Shown here piece after piece: positions 39,281 through 47,564 of a stretch of 64,000 bases of DNA. Below the pieces are notes generated by a model. It had not been told where the DNA came from and made no database searches. It saw nothing but the letters and a program-made list of their open reading frames with translations. How positions within the stretch are numbered: position 1 is the first letter of the stretch; each line of letters opens with the position of its first letter. The DNA comes from Avibacterium paragallinarum (GTDB lineage Bacteria > Pseudomonadota > Gammaproteobacteria > Enterobacterales > Pasteurellaceae): contig NZ_UGHK01000002.1 in the NCBI RefSeq assembly GCF_900450705.1, positions 372,001-436,000 of the forward strand. Direction: 5' to 3'. The position numbers were made by a program, and so were the translations under genes.

Positions 39281-39988
39281 ATGTATATATATGAAATATA
39301 TAGAAAAAATAAAAATAAATTTTTTCTTGATTATTTATTTCCAATAAAATTTAATAACCCAATATCAATCTTTTTTGGTGAGAATGGAATAGGTAAATCG
39401 ACTATAATGGAATCTCTAGCCGTACACCTTGGATGCCCAGCAGAAGGAGGTTCAAAAAATTTTAATTTTTCAACTGAAAATACACACATCCAAGTACCTG
39501 ATATCGTGGTAAAAAAAGGAACTAGATTTCCTAAGGATGTATTTTTCTATAGAGCAGAAACTTTCTATACCTTTATGAGCGAGATGAAAAGGTTAGATAC
39601 CCCAGAATCAGGAGGGGAGAAGATAAAATATTACTATGGGGGAGTTGAATTGCATAAGTTATCTCATGGCGAATCAATGAATGCACTATATACAAATAGA
39701 TTTCATAAAAATGGCCTGTACATATTAGATGAACCCGAGGCATCCTTATCTCTCAACAATCAGCTTAAATTTATTGAAAAAATCGTAACCCTAAGTAGAG
39801 ATGGGGCTCAATTCATCATTGCAACCCATTCACCTATTATCATGCAAACCCCTAGTTCAGAGTTACTAGAAGTAACAAAAAACGGCGTAAAAATAGTTAA
39901 CTTTAGAGATACAAACGTGTACTATATGTATCGTAAAATTATGCAAGATAATTCTCACACCTATCTAAGCAGTATACTAAATCTATGA
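39281..39988 (+). CDS. AAA/ABC-type ATPase without membrane domain (COG3910-like)
   Basis: A 235-residue soluble P-loop ATPase. Walker A GENGIGKST (near 34), a family-typical AEGGSKNFNFST segment, an ABC-like signature LSHGES, Walker B LYILDEPEASLS, and the switch His in IATHSP are all visible. The layout matches the predicted ATPases of COG3910 as I recall them, which have no known role. It is not an exporter by itself: there are no membrane helices and no permease gene nearby. It begins 2 bases after the peptidase and overlaps the frame leading to the peptide gene. Confidence 0.8.
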   Translation: MYIYEIYRKNKNKFFLDYLFPIKFNNPISIFFGENGIGKSTIMESLAVHLGCPAEGGSKNFNFSTENTHIQVPDIVVKKGTRFPKDVFFYRAETFYTFMSEMKRLDTPESGGEKIKYYYGGVELHKLSHGESMNALYTNRFHKNGLYILDEPEASLSLNNQLKFIEKIVTLSRDGAQFIIATHSPIIMQTPSSELLEVTKNGVKIVNFRDTNVYYMYRKIMQDNSHTYLSSILNL

Positions 39989-40014
39989 ATAATCAATTAA
40001 GAGGAGTAACAGTA

Positions 40015-40287
40015 ATGAAGAAATTTTTTATTTTATTAATAGCAATTATTTTTTCATCAGCTTCGTTAGCGAGTAGCAGTGAACTACAATCCTTATTCAA
40101 GTCATCTCAAAATAACAGTGCTACTGTGTTATCTCAGAAAGAGATGTCTGAGGTTAAAGGTGGGGCTAGATCACCCGTGTATACCTGCTCAGTGTGCGGA
40201 GCGAAACATGGAGGGGTATATTCTCCTAATGTATGCTATAACTGCTACAATAAAGGATTTAGAATAAACGGTATTAGACGTCCATAA
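40015..40287 (+). CDS. Secreted precursor peptide with Sec signal, double-glycine leader and four-cysteine cationic core
   Basis: The ATG at 40015 follows AGAGGAG and gives 90 residues. Residues 1-19 form a Sec signal (MKKFFILLIAIIFSSASLA). Residues 20-50 form a bacteriocin-type leader ending LSQKEMSEVKGG. Residues 51-90 would be the mature peptide: 40 residues with no acidic residue, seven Arg/Lys/His, and two CxxC pairs (CSVC at 58-61, CYNC at 74-77) that could bind zinc or form disulfides. No known bacteriocin is recognised. The C39 peptidase next door is the obvious maturation enzyme. The coding frame is open ten codons further upstream, overlapping the ATPase stop. Confidence 0.82.
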   Translation: MKKFFILLIAIIFSSASLASSSELQSLFKSSQNNSATVLSQKEMSEVKGGARSPVYTCSVCGAKHGGVYSPNVCYNCYNKGFRINGIRRP

Positions 40288-40292
40288 ATTTT

Positions 40293-40661
40293 ATGGGAGT
40301 AATTGGTCCCCATGAAGGAAAAGAGCTAGATTTAATGTTAAGAGGTTTAAAAAATTTAGCTCTTTTTTATACTGATTATAATATTCCAGATGAGTTTATT
40401 CCATATCTGGAGAGTGGTTTTTTTAAAGTAAAAAAAATTAGAATAAATATTTCTAATAAAAATTTTTTTTATTACTATATAATATATAAACAAAAGCATA
40501 AAAGAAAAGCAAAAAAACTATCGCTGTTACTAGAAAAGAGTAAAAACTGCTTTAATTCAAATTATGAAAGAAAAATAGGAAAGCTATTAGGTTATAGTAA
40601 AGATGATATTGAATTTTATATAGAAACTTGTATATATAACACTATTAATTTAATACCTTGA
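40293..40661 (+). CDS. Unknown 122-residue protein after the peptide gene (possible immunity protein)
   Basis: Begins MGVIGPHEGKELDLMLRGLK 5 bases after the peptide stop codon. It has no signal peptide and no clear membrane helix; the middle is basic and aromatic (NKNFFYYYIIYKQKHKRKAK). Codon use is as AT-rich as the other cassette genes. I do not recognise the family. Its position directly after the precursor gene is where bacteriocin immunity genes commonly lie; that is the only support for such a role. Confidence 0.6.
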   Translation: MGVIGPHEGKELDLMLRGLKNLALFYTDYNIPDEFIPYLESGFFKVKKIRINISNKNFFYYYIIYKQKHKRKAKKLSLLLEKSKNCFNSNYERKIGKLLGYSKDDIEFYIETCIYNTINLIP

Positions 40662-40705
40662 AGAAGTGATACCTGTAGCGAAAGAGCTTTACTCCATAAA
40701 ATAAA

Positions 40706-40750
40706 AATCCCCGTGATTATTAGCGTTTATCGGTAATAATCACGGGGATT
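40706..40750 (-). terminator. Strong terminator between the peptide cassette and the integrase
   Basis: A 17-bp perfect stem AATCCCCGTGATTATTA with its complement and an 11-base loop. On the reverse strand it is followed by TTTTATTTTA, so it terminates the integrase; it may also stop the cassette transcript coming the other way. Confidence 0.85.
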
Positions 40751-40787
40751 AAGCAAAGGAACGAAGCGACTGCGGTAGCTTGCCTTG

Positions 40788-41669
40788 CTATCGTCCAAGA
40801 TAAACAGCTGTAATTTCTTCTCGATTATGTCCCAGCTCACTGCTTACCTGCAACCTACTCTCCAAATTACGCTGTTTTTCTCCATCAGAGAGTTTTCTAG
40901 AGGTTTTTCCACCGTTCTTAGGGGAAGATAAGCCTGAAAGAGTTTCGTATCGTCTCTGCGCGTATGCGTGGCGCAAACCGTGATTTTTTAACTCCCCCAC
41001 TTTTGCAGTTTGGTATTCGTAAGTTCGCATTTGTTGTTCATAATTTTTATGAGTGGGTATCAATGATTTTGTGCCACGTTGCCGGCAAAAAGTGTGTATT
41101 TCATCGAGCAAATCTCGTTGAGATTGTGATGTGATGGGGATTGTTCGTTCTCTGCCGCCTTTGCACCAACTTCCTTTCAGACAGATTTCAGTGTTTCGAT
41201 CAGCGAATTTAGGTTGAAATTTAATCGCCTCTTCCCGCCTTAGCCCAAATTCTTGTTGAAGCAGAAGAGAGTATCTCACAAAATCATCCGTTAATGCGTC
41301 TAAACGCTCCATAGAGAGATTTTTAGCTTTATTGGTATGGTTATCTACGTACTTTCGATTTTCAATGGCATAGCTCGAATTAGAGCGTTCTACGATACGA
41401 GGGTTTCCGATCCGTTCAGCGAGCCATCGTAAATGGCTCATTCTGTTTTTTATTGTACCGATTGAGAGATTGGGATCAGATTTCCATTTCTCGACTAAAA
41501 ATCTGATGTGTTTACCTTTTAACTGTTTAACGTCTCGGATGCCATATCCTGCGTCAGAAATTGCTTGCATTGCTGATTTAAGCGATTTATGACGTTCAGC
41601 AGCCGTACCAAAGCTCCCGTCTTTGTTGTGTTTACACAAGACGGAAACCGAATAGACCAGATCGCGCAT
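40788..41669 (-). CDS. Tyrosine integrase (Phage_int_SAM_2/Integrase_1 type), copy B
   Basis: A 293-residue tyrosine recombinase. The N-terminal arm-binding domain (SLKSAMQAISDAGYGIRDVK) leads to a catalytic domain with the first Arg in QEFGLRREEAIKF, Lys/His-region in LKGSWCKGGRERTIPI, HGLRHAYAQRRYE (HxxR), HNREE, and the nucleophile Tyr in ITAVYLGR at the C-terminus. All catalytic residues are present, so it may be active. A truncated duplicate lies at 37088-37751 in the same orientation, on the other side of the peptide cassette. Family name is from memory of the domain layout. Confidence 0.88.
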   Translation of the reverse strand: MRDLVYSVSVLCKHNKDGSFGTAAERHKSLKSAMQAISDAGYGIRDVKQLKGKHIRFLVEKWKSDPNLSIGTIKNRMSHLRWLAERIGNPRIVERSNSSYAIENRKYVDNHTNKAKNLSMERLDALTDDFVRYSLLLQQEFGLRREEAIKFQPKFADRNTEICLKGSWCKGGRERTIPITSQSQRDLLDEIHTFCRQRGTKSLIPTHKNYEQQMRTYEYQTAKVGELKNHGLRHAYAQRRYETLSGLSSPKNGGKTSRKLSDGEKQRNLESRLQVSSELGHNREEITAVYLGR

Positions 41670-41806
41670 AGTGCTCTCCGATAAATGTTGTTAAGTGTTA
41701 GTTTGATACCGATTAGAGCGTAGGTAACCGATAAAATGCGCTGAAATACAGCGTAACAAGACAGGGCGTATCTTATCTTGTGTAGTTTTGAATGTTACAA
41801 GCATGT

Positions 41807-42058
41807 TTAAGTCATTTTTATATCAAATCCTATAAAACTCCTATTTAGGTTTTCGCATTCATATAGAGTAGTTCCACTCCCCATAAATAAATCTAAAACC
41901 GTATCCTCTTCTTTCGTATAGCGTTTTATTAACTGATATGGAATCTGAGGGATAAAATTTCCATGATAAACATTTTTATGCTTACCCCTTTTATCCCTCT
42001 CACCAAATAGCCAAAGGCTATCTACATTAAGATCTGTTGATTTCCAATCTTCTTGCAT
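41807..42058 (-). pseudogene. DNA methyltransferase fragment (N4/N6 type)
   Basis: The 83-residue frame reads DWKSTDLNVDSLWLFGERD, then YHGNFIPQIPYQLIKRYT, and the SAM-binding motif VLDLFMGSGTTLYECENL, ending IGFDIKMT. The catalytic DPPY/SPPY motif is missing, as the sequence stops right after motif I, where DNA of the integrase island begins. The frame also opens backwards into the end of thrC with no ribosome site, so the other end may be cut too. A non-functional stub, possibly of a restriction-modification enzyme. Confidence 0.75.
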
Positions 42059-42060
42059 AT

Positions 42061-43335
42061 TTATTTCAACAAATACGCCTTTAACGTTGCAAAATCATTA
42101 TCCATTTCATCGGAAAGCAATGGCAATTTGTTGTGTTTATCCAAAGCTTCTGGTAGTGGTAATTCGGTGGATAAAATTCGCTCGACGCTTTCTTTAAATT
42201 TTGCAGGGTGAGCAGTGCAAAGGAATAAGCCTGTTTCACCAGCTTGTAAATCTTGTTTTAACACGCCGTAGGCGATCGCACCGTGCGGTTCGCATAGATA
42301 GCCTTGCTCGTTCATTGCTTGCAAGGTGTGTTCAGTTTGCTCATCACTCATTGCGGCGGAATGAAGCTCTGACAATGCCCAGCCGTTGCGTTTGAAGAGT
42401 TCTTCTACACGAGGCCAGTTATTTGGGCGGCTAACGTCCATTGCGTTTGATAGGGTTGCCACGGTGTCATTTGGCGACCATTCGCCCGTACTTAAATAGC
42501 GTGGTACGGTGTCATTTGCATTGGTAGCCGCGATGAAACGTTTGATCGGTAAGCCCATTGTTTTCGCGATAAGCCCCGCTGTGAGGTTGCCGAAGTTACC
42601 ACTTGGCACAGAAACCACGATGTTTTCACGCTCGGCTTTAGGGAGTTGTGCCACCGCTTCAAAATAATAGCAAACTTGGGCTAATAAACGGCTAATATTA
42701 ATGGAGTTGGCCGAATTTAAGCCGATAGCTTGGCGAAGTTCTGCATCATCAAAGGCTTGTTTAACGAGGGCTTGGCAGTCGTCAAAATCACCGTTGATGG
42801 CAATCGTGCGGATATTTCCGCCTAGGGTGCAGAATAATTTTTCTTGCAATGGGCTGATTTTGCCTTTTGGATATAAAATCACCACGTCAATATTTTCCAA
42901 TCCATAAAAGGCGTGAGCCACTGCTGCCCCGGTGTCGCCTGAGGTCGCGGTTAAAATAGTGATTTTGCCATCGCCACGAACGGTTGCTAGGGCTTGTGCC
43001 ATAAATCGTCCACCAAAATCTTTAAAGGCAAGAGTTGGGCCGTGAAATAATTCTAAGGCATAAATATGCTCTGCCACTTTTTCTACTGGTGCTGGGAAGA
43101 TAAAGGCATTTTTCACCATTTGAGCCAGTTTATACGCTGGAATTTCATCACCAATTAATGCCCCTAGGATTTTCTCGCTACGCTCAACCAAAGGTAACTC
43201 AAGCAAGGCATCAATGTTGTCTAAGTGCGGGATAATTTCAGGGAAAAATAGTCCTTGATCTTTGCCTAGCCCTTGGCGTACCGCTTGGGCGAAATTTACT
43301 TGTTCTTCGGGGTGTTTAATGTTGTATAAATTCAT
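42061..43335 (-). CDS. thrC: Threonine synthase
   Basis: A PLP enzyme that turns O-phosphohomoserine into threonine, last step of the pathway. In 424 residues it has the Schiff-base lysine in LAFKDFGGRFMAQ near 107, then ILTATSGDTGAAVAHAF, and the phosphate-binding VSVPSGNFGNLTAGL. It is the last gene of thrABC, but is separated from thrB by 525 bases holding two direct repeats. Confidence 0.96.
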   Translation of the reverse strand: MNLYNIKHPEEQVNFAQAVRQGLGKDQGLFFPEIIPHLDNIDALLELPLVERSEKILGALIGDEIPAYKLAQMVKNAFIFPAPVEKVAEHIYALELFHGPTLAFKDFGGRFMAQALATVRGDGKITILTATSGDTGAAVAHAFYGLENIDVVILYPKGKISPLQEKLFCTLGGNIRTIAINGDFDDCQALVKQAFDDAELRQAIGLNSANSINISRLLAQVCYYFEAVAQLPKAERENIVVSVPSGNFGNLTAGLIAKTMGLPIKRFIAATNANDTVPRYLSTGEWSPNDTVATLSNAMDVSRPNNWPRVEELFKRNGWALSELHSAAMSDEQTEHTLQAMNEQGYLCEPHGAIAYGVLKQDLQAGETGLFLCTAHPAKFKESVERILSTELPLPEALDKHNKLPLLSDEMDNDFATLKAYLLK

Positions 43336-43423
43336 AGTTGTTCCGTTTTGGGGTTGGTTAATATTCTTTGTTTAAAGTTCTTTGTTTAAAGTTCTTTGGT
43401 TAAAATCTTTTATCTTTAGGGTT

Positions 43424-43628
43424 GATAACGGGTTTCGCTCGTTGAGTGACTTACTTTCTTTTGCTTTCCTAAAAGAAAGTAAGCAAAGAAAAAGGAACCC
43501 GATCAAATTACTCTTCCTCATTCCAATAAAATTTTTTTAACGAAAAGTAAGCCTGATGTTCGCTTCGCTCTCGCTCGGCATTACTTTTCTAAAAATTTTA
43601 TCTCCATTCGGGTAATTTGTACGGGGAT
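43424..43628. repeat. Direct repeat unit 1 in the thrB-thrC gap
   Basis: About 205 bases beginning ATAACGGGTTTCGCTCGTTG and ending near the GGGGATTTT at 43628. It is roughly 80% identical to unit 2. Contains the shared blocks GATCAAATTACTCTTCCTCA and AAGTAAGCCTGATGTTCGCT. No convincing gene is encoded. Confidence 0.75.
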
Positions 43629-43644
43629 TTTAATCCTTTTACCT

Positions 43645-43851
43645 ATAACGAATTTCGCTCGTTACGCGACTTCCTTCATTTTGCGTTCCAAAAAGAAAGA
43701 AAGCAAAGAAAAGGGAACTCCGATCAAATTACTCTTCCTCATTTCGACAAAATTTTCTTAACAAAAAGTAAGCCTGATGTTCGCTTCGCTATCGCTCGGC
43801 GTTACTTTTCTAAAAATTTTATTTCTATTCGGGTAATTTATATGGGGTTCA
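43645..43851. repeat. Direct repeat unit 2 in the thrB-thrC gap
   Basis: Second copy of the 205-base unit, in the same orientation, offset by 221 bases. Stretches such as GCTTCGCT followed by TACTTTTCTAAAAATTTTAT are identical in both. The two together, with the short TTGTTTAAAGTTCT repeats near 43373-43395, fill the gap between thrB and thrC. Confidence 0.75.
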
Positions 43852-43860
43852 ATGTTCTCA

Positions 43861-44805
43861 TTAACCCAATTCTCTTGCCCCTTGATTATCCACTTTACAA
43901 ACGTGGACGAAGCCTTCGTTGTTTTGTAGATAATAGTTTTCTAAATAGGTTGCTACTTTGCTGGCGGTATTTAAATCTGGGGCGATGGCAAACATTGTTG
44001 GGCCTGAGCCTGAGATGCCTGAGGCAATCGCACCGAGATCGCGTACCGCTTGTTTTACTTCCGCGAAGTTTGGTAATAGGGCTTCGCGGTAAGGCTCTGC
44101 GATCACATCTTTCATCATATAAGCAGCGAGGGCTTCTTGCTGTGTGTGGCAAGCGTGAACAAAGCTCCCTAAATGGCGACCGTGGGTAATTACATCTTGT
44201 CTGGTGTAGCTTTTCGGCAAAATCGCCCGAGCTTCTGAGGTAGAAACCTCAATTCCTGGGTAAGCTAGCACCCAATACCAGTTATCAAAAAATGGCAACT
44301 GTTGGCAAATATTACCAAGGGATTGTACCATTAATTGCACGCCACCTAAATAACAAGGGGCGACGTTGTCATAATGGATTGAGCCAGAAATCCGCCCCTC
44401 CAATTCGCCCATCATTTCCAATAATTCCATTTTGGAAAACGGCTCATCGTGGAATTTGTTTAATGCAACTAATGCTGCCACAATGGAGCAAGCACTTGAG
44501 CCAAGCCCTGAGCCAATCGGCATATTTTTTTCGAGCGTGAGGCGGAGAGGCTTCACGTTCACGCCACGCAATTTTAAGCGTTCACTGAACAGAACGTAGG
44601 CTTGATAGACGATATTTTTTTGTGGTTCTTTGGGTAATTTACGCACAAAATAACCCGCACTTTCTAATTCAAAGCCTTGCGAAATGGCTTCAATTTGCAC
44701 CACATCGCCCAGTAACGAGCCATCGATCGGGGATACAGCCGCCCCCAAGATATCAAAACCGACGCTGATATTCGCACTAGATGCAGGGGCGTAAATTCGT
44801 AACAT
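43861..44805 (-). CDS. thrB: Homoserine kinase
   Basis: A GHMP-family kinase that phosphorylates homoserine. In 314 residues it has the N-terminal [16 protein letters not shown], the ATP-binding [18 protein letters not shown] near residue 95, and the C-terminal [12 protein letters not shown]. The ATG follows AAGGAG, which overlaps the thrA stop codon, so thrA and thrB are coupled. Confidence 0.96.
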   Translation of the reverse strand: MLRIYAPASSANISVGFDILGAAVSPIDGSLLGDVVQIEAISQGFELESAGYFVRKLPKEPQKNIVYQAYVLFSERLKLRGVNVKPLRLTLEKNMPIGSGLGSSACSIVAALVALNKFHDEPFSKMELLEMMGELEGRISGSIHYDNVAPCYLGGVQLMVQSLGNICQQLPFFDNWYWVLAYPGIEVSTSEARAILPKSYTRQDVITHGRHLGSFVHACHTQQEALAAYMMKDVIAEPYREALLPNFAEVKQAVRDLGAIASGISGSGPTMFAIAPDLNTASKVATYLENYYLQNNEGFVHVCKVDNQGARELG

Positions 44806-44814
44806 AAATGCTCC

Positions 44815-47262
44815 TTAATGATGTAATGTTCTTAAAATATCGGCGAAGATCCCTGCCGCAGTTACCGCATTTCCTGCTCCATAGCCACGCAATAATAATG
44901 GGATTGGCTGATAGTAGCGGGTGTAGAATGCTAAGGCATTTTCACCATTTTTTACTTTATACAGTGGATCATCTTGCCCTACCTCTACAATCGACACTTT
45001 GCATTTGCCGTTTTCAATTTGTCCAACATAACGCAGTACTTTGCCCTCTGCTTTCGCTTTTTCCACGCGAGCTTTAAATTCTGCATCAAGCTGTGGCAAC
45101 ATTGCCATAAATTCGTTAACTGATTTGCCTTCCGCAAAACCTTTTGGCAGCACGCCCTCTACTTCCACATCGCTTAATTCTAATTGTAAGCCTGCTTCAC
45201 GAGCTAAAATAAGCAATTTACGCACTACATCTTGTCCTGAAAGATCATCACGCGGATCAGGTTCAGTAAAGCCTTTTTCCCGTGCCAGCGTGGTAACTTC
45301 GGATAATGATAAGCCTTCTTCCAATTTGCCAAAAATAAAGGAAAGTGAGCCTGATAAGATCCCGCTGAAGTGGATTAACTCGTCCCCTGCGGCAAGCAAA
45401 TTTTGCAAGTTCTCAATTACTGGCAATCCCGCCCCCACATTGGTTTCATATAAGAATTTGTGTTGGCTTTGGTGGGCATTTTCACGCAATAAATTATAGT
45501 AAGCAAGTTCACGCGTGTTGGCTTTTTTATTTGGCGTAACCACGTGGAAGCCCTCACTTAACGCACGGGCATACAAGCCTGCAACACTTTCCGCCGAGGT
45601 GCAATCTACAAATACGGGATTAACAACGTGGTGCAATTTAATGAAAGAAAGTAGCACATCAAAATCCGATGGCTGAGTGGCGTTTTCTAAATCCTCCTGC
45701 CAGTGATCGAGATTTAACCCGTTCTCATCTAACAGCATTTTATTCGAATTTGCTATCGCACAAACTCGAATTTCAATGTCCTTCTTTGCGAGGTAATCTC
45801 GCTGATTTTTCACTTGCTCAATCAACTCACCACCAACACCGCCGACCCCAACGAGAAAAATATCCACCACTTTTTTGTTATTAAATAGGGCTTGATGTGT
45901 GGCTTTCACCGCTTCAATGGCTTTATTTTGTGGCACTACAGCAGAAATAGAACGTTCGGAAGAACCTTGTGCAATCGCCACAATGCTGATATTCGCCTGT
46001 GCTAATGCGGAGAAGAAATGTGCCGCAATCCCTTTCGCTTGACGCATTCCCTCACCGACAACGGAAATAATAGAAAGATCTTTGATAACTTCGATGGCTT
46101 CTAAATCTTGATTTTTCAACTCCTGAGCAAATTCAGCTTCTAATGCATTTTTTGCCACTTCTGCCGCTTTCACAGGCACACAGAAGCTAATGCTATATTC
46201 TGAAGAGGATTGGGTAATCAAAATCACGGAAACGCCCGCTTTCGACATTGTAGAGAACACACGCGCCGCCATTCCCACCATACCTTGCATTCCCGGCCCC
46301 GAAACGTTAAACATCGCCAAATTATCTAAATTGGTAATGCCTTTTACTTGGAGCTGTTCTGATTGGGAGTGGCTATCAATAATCGTGCCTTTCGCCTCAG
46401 GGTTGCCCGTATTTTTAATTAAACAAGGAATATTCGCTTGCACCAATGGTCCAATGGTGCGAGGGTGAATCACTTTCGCCCCGAAATAAGACAGCTCCAT
46501 CGCTTCACGATAAGACAGGCTTGGCAATAAGCGTGCATCAGGCACAAGGCGTGGGTCACAGGTGAACACACCGTCCACATCGGTCCAAATTTCACACACG
46601 GAGGCATTTAAACAGGCAGCAAGGCACGCGGCGGAATAATCTGAACCATTACGCCCGAGTAAAACAAGTTCCCCTTTCTCATTGCCCGCAGTAAAGCCTG
46701 CCATTAACACTACATTTTTCGACGGAATGCTTGCTGCATCAATGCGTTTGGTGGATTCTTCAATATCCACCGAAGATTCTAAATACCCACCCTGAGCCAA
46801 TAATTTTTCCACAGGATTAATCAGGGTAACTTGGTAGCCACGGGCTTCAAACCAGGCTTTCATCATTGCGATAGACAATTTTTCCCCGCGACAATCAATG
46901 GTCGCTTTCACCGCGTCATCTAACACGCCTTTAGCACGAATTTCTGCTAATAATTCTGCAATTTGGGCAAATTCTGCGTCAATCAGAGCTTTTGTTCCAG
47001 CGAGATCAAAATTTTCATTTTCCGCATATAAGCCATTAATAATGGTATAGAAAATTTCAAGTGCTTGATTAAAATCGGTATCAGTTGGTAGGTTTTGGCT
47101 TGCTTTTTCAGAAAGGGCAACAAGATAATTGGTGATCTTAGCGGGGGCAGATAACACGCCAGCGGCTTGCTCTTCTAAATAGGCTTTTTCGATCAGCCGT
47201 GCCGCTTGTGAAAAACGTTCTGGATTTGCCAGCGAAGTGCCACCAAATTTTAATACTCGCAT
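44815..47262 (-). CDS. thrA: Bifunctional aspartokinase / homoserine dehydrogenase I
   Basis: The first and third steps of threonine synthesis on one chain of 815 residues. The aspartokinase domain starts [17 protein letters not shown]. It is followed by tandem ACT domains ([34 protein letters not shown]), through which threonine would inhibit. The homoserine dehydrogenase domain has [17 protein letters not shown] near 465 and [16 protein letters not shown], then [18 protein letters not shown] at the end. Expression is controlled by the leader and attenuator upstream. Confidence 0.96.
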   Translation of the reverse strand: MRVLKFGGTSLANPERFSQAARLIEKAYLEEQAAGVLSAPAKITNYLVALSEKASQNLPTDTDFNQALEIFYTIINGLYAENENFDLAGTKALIDAEFAQIAELLAEIRAKGVLDDAVKATIDCRGEKLSIAMMKAWFEARGYQVTLINPVEKLLAQGGYLESSVDIEESTKRIDAASIPSKNVVLMAGFTAGNEKGELVLLGRNGSDYSAACLAACLNASVCEIWTDVDGVFTCDPRLVPDARLLPSLSYREAMELSYFGAKVIHPRTIGPLVQANIPCLIKNTGNPEAKGTIIDSHSQSEQLQVKGITNLDNLAMFNVSGPGMQGMVGMAARVFSTMSKAGVSVILITQSSSEYSISFCVPVKAAEVAKNALEAEFAQELKNQDLEAIEVIKDLSIISVVGEGMRQAKGIAAHFFSALAQANISIVAIAQGSSERSISAVVPQNKAIEAVKATHQALFNNKKVVDIFLVGVGGVGGELIEQVKNQRDYLAKKDIEIRVCAIANSNKMLLDENGLNLDHWQEDLENATQPSDFDVLLSFIKLHHVVNPVFVDCTSAESVAGLYARALSEGFHVVTPNKKANTRELAYYNLLRENAHQSQHKFLYETNVGAGLPVIENLQNLLAAGDELIHFSGILSGSLSFIFGKLEEGLSLSEVTTLAREKGFTEPDPRDDLSGQDVVRKLLILAREAGLQLELSDVEVEGVLPKGFAEGKSVNEFMAMLPQLDAEFKARVEKAKAEGKVLRYVGQIENGKCKVSIVEVGQDDPLYKVKNGENALAFYTRYYQPIPLLLRGYGAGNAVTAAGIFADILRTLHH

Positions 47263-47308
47263 AGAAATTCTCCTCAGTATAAATGTTGTGAATGCAAAAA
47301 ATGCTTAT

Positions 47309-47340
47309 AAAAAAACCCGCACTTTGTAATGCGGGTTTTC
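47309..47340 (-). terminator. Attenuator of the thr operon
   Basis: Stem AAAACCCGCA/ATGCGGGTTTT (47312-47339), followed on the reverse strand by a seven-T run. It lies between the leader peptide gene and thrA. One arm includes an uptake-signal-like AGTGCGG. Slow translation of the threonine/isoleucine-rich leader would prevent its formation. Confidence 0.85.
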
Positions 47341-47361
47341 TGTGATCCTGTTTTTAACGCA

Positions 47362-47427
47362 CTAACCCGCCCCATTCATCGTAATGGTAATAATGGTGGT
47401 GGTAATAATTGCCATTGTGCGTTGCAT
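47362..47427 (-). CDS. thrL: thr operon leader peptide
   Basis: A 21-residue frame from ATG 47427 to TAG 47362, reading MQRTMAIITTTIITITMN then GAG. It is packed with Thr and Ile codons (six Thr, six Ile) and ends NGAG like E. coli ThrL. Ribosome site AGGA lies upstream. It senses charged tRNA-Thr and tRNA-Ile to set attenuation at the hairpin downstream. Confidence 0.9.
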   Translation of the reverse strand: MQRTMAIITTTIITITMNGAG

Positions 47428-47463
47428 TATTGTGATTTTCCTAACAAAAAAATAATGGTGTTA

Positions 47464-47492
47464 GAAATACCGAAATTTTCACGCCTTGTCAA
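47464..47492 (-). promoter_or_regulatory. Promoter of the thr operon
   Basis: On the reverse strand a consensus -35 box TTGACA (47487-47492) is followed after 17 bases by TATTTC (47464-47469), upstream of thrL. Confidence 0.6.
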
Positions 47493-47564
47493 ACAGAAAA
47501 TGAATAATATAGAATGATTTTGTTAAAATAATGCGAAACTTCATAGGATATAGGTAAGCCCACA

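Noticed and set aside
39281-39988. Reading the ATPase as the ABC exporter for the GG peptide
   Set aside because: It has no membrane helices, no C39 domain, and no adjacent permease; its motifs fit a COG3910-like soluble ATPase.
43617-44189. 190-codon open frame on the + strand across the thr gap
   Set aside because: It runs through the direct repeats and antisense into thrB, has no ribosome site and no recognisable features.
44808-46468. Several + strand open frames opposite thrA
   Set aside because: Antisense shadows of an essential biosynthetic gene; composition is explained by thrA codons.
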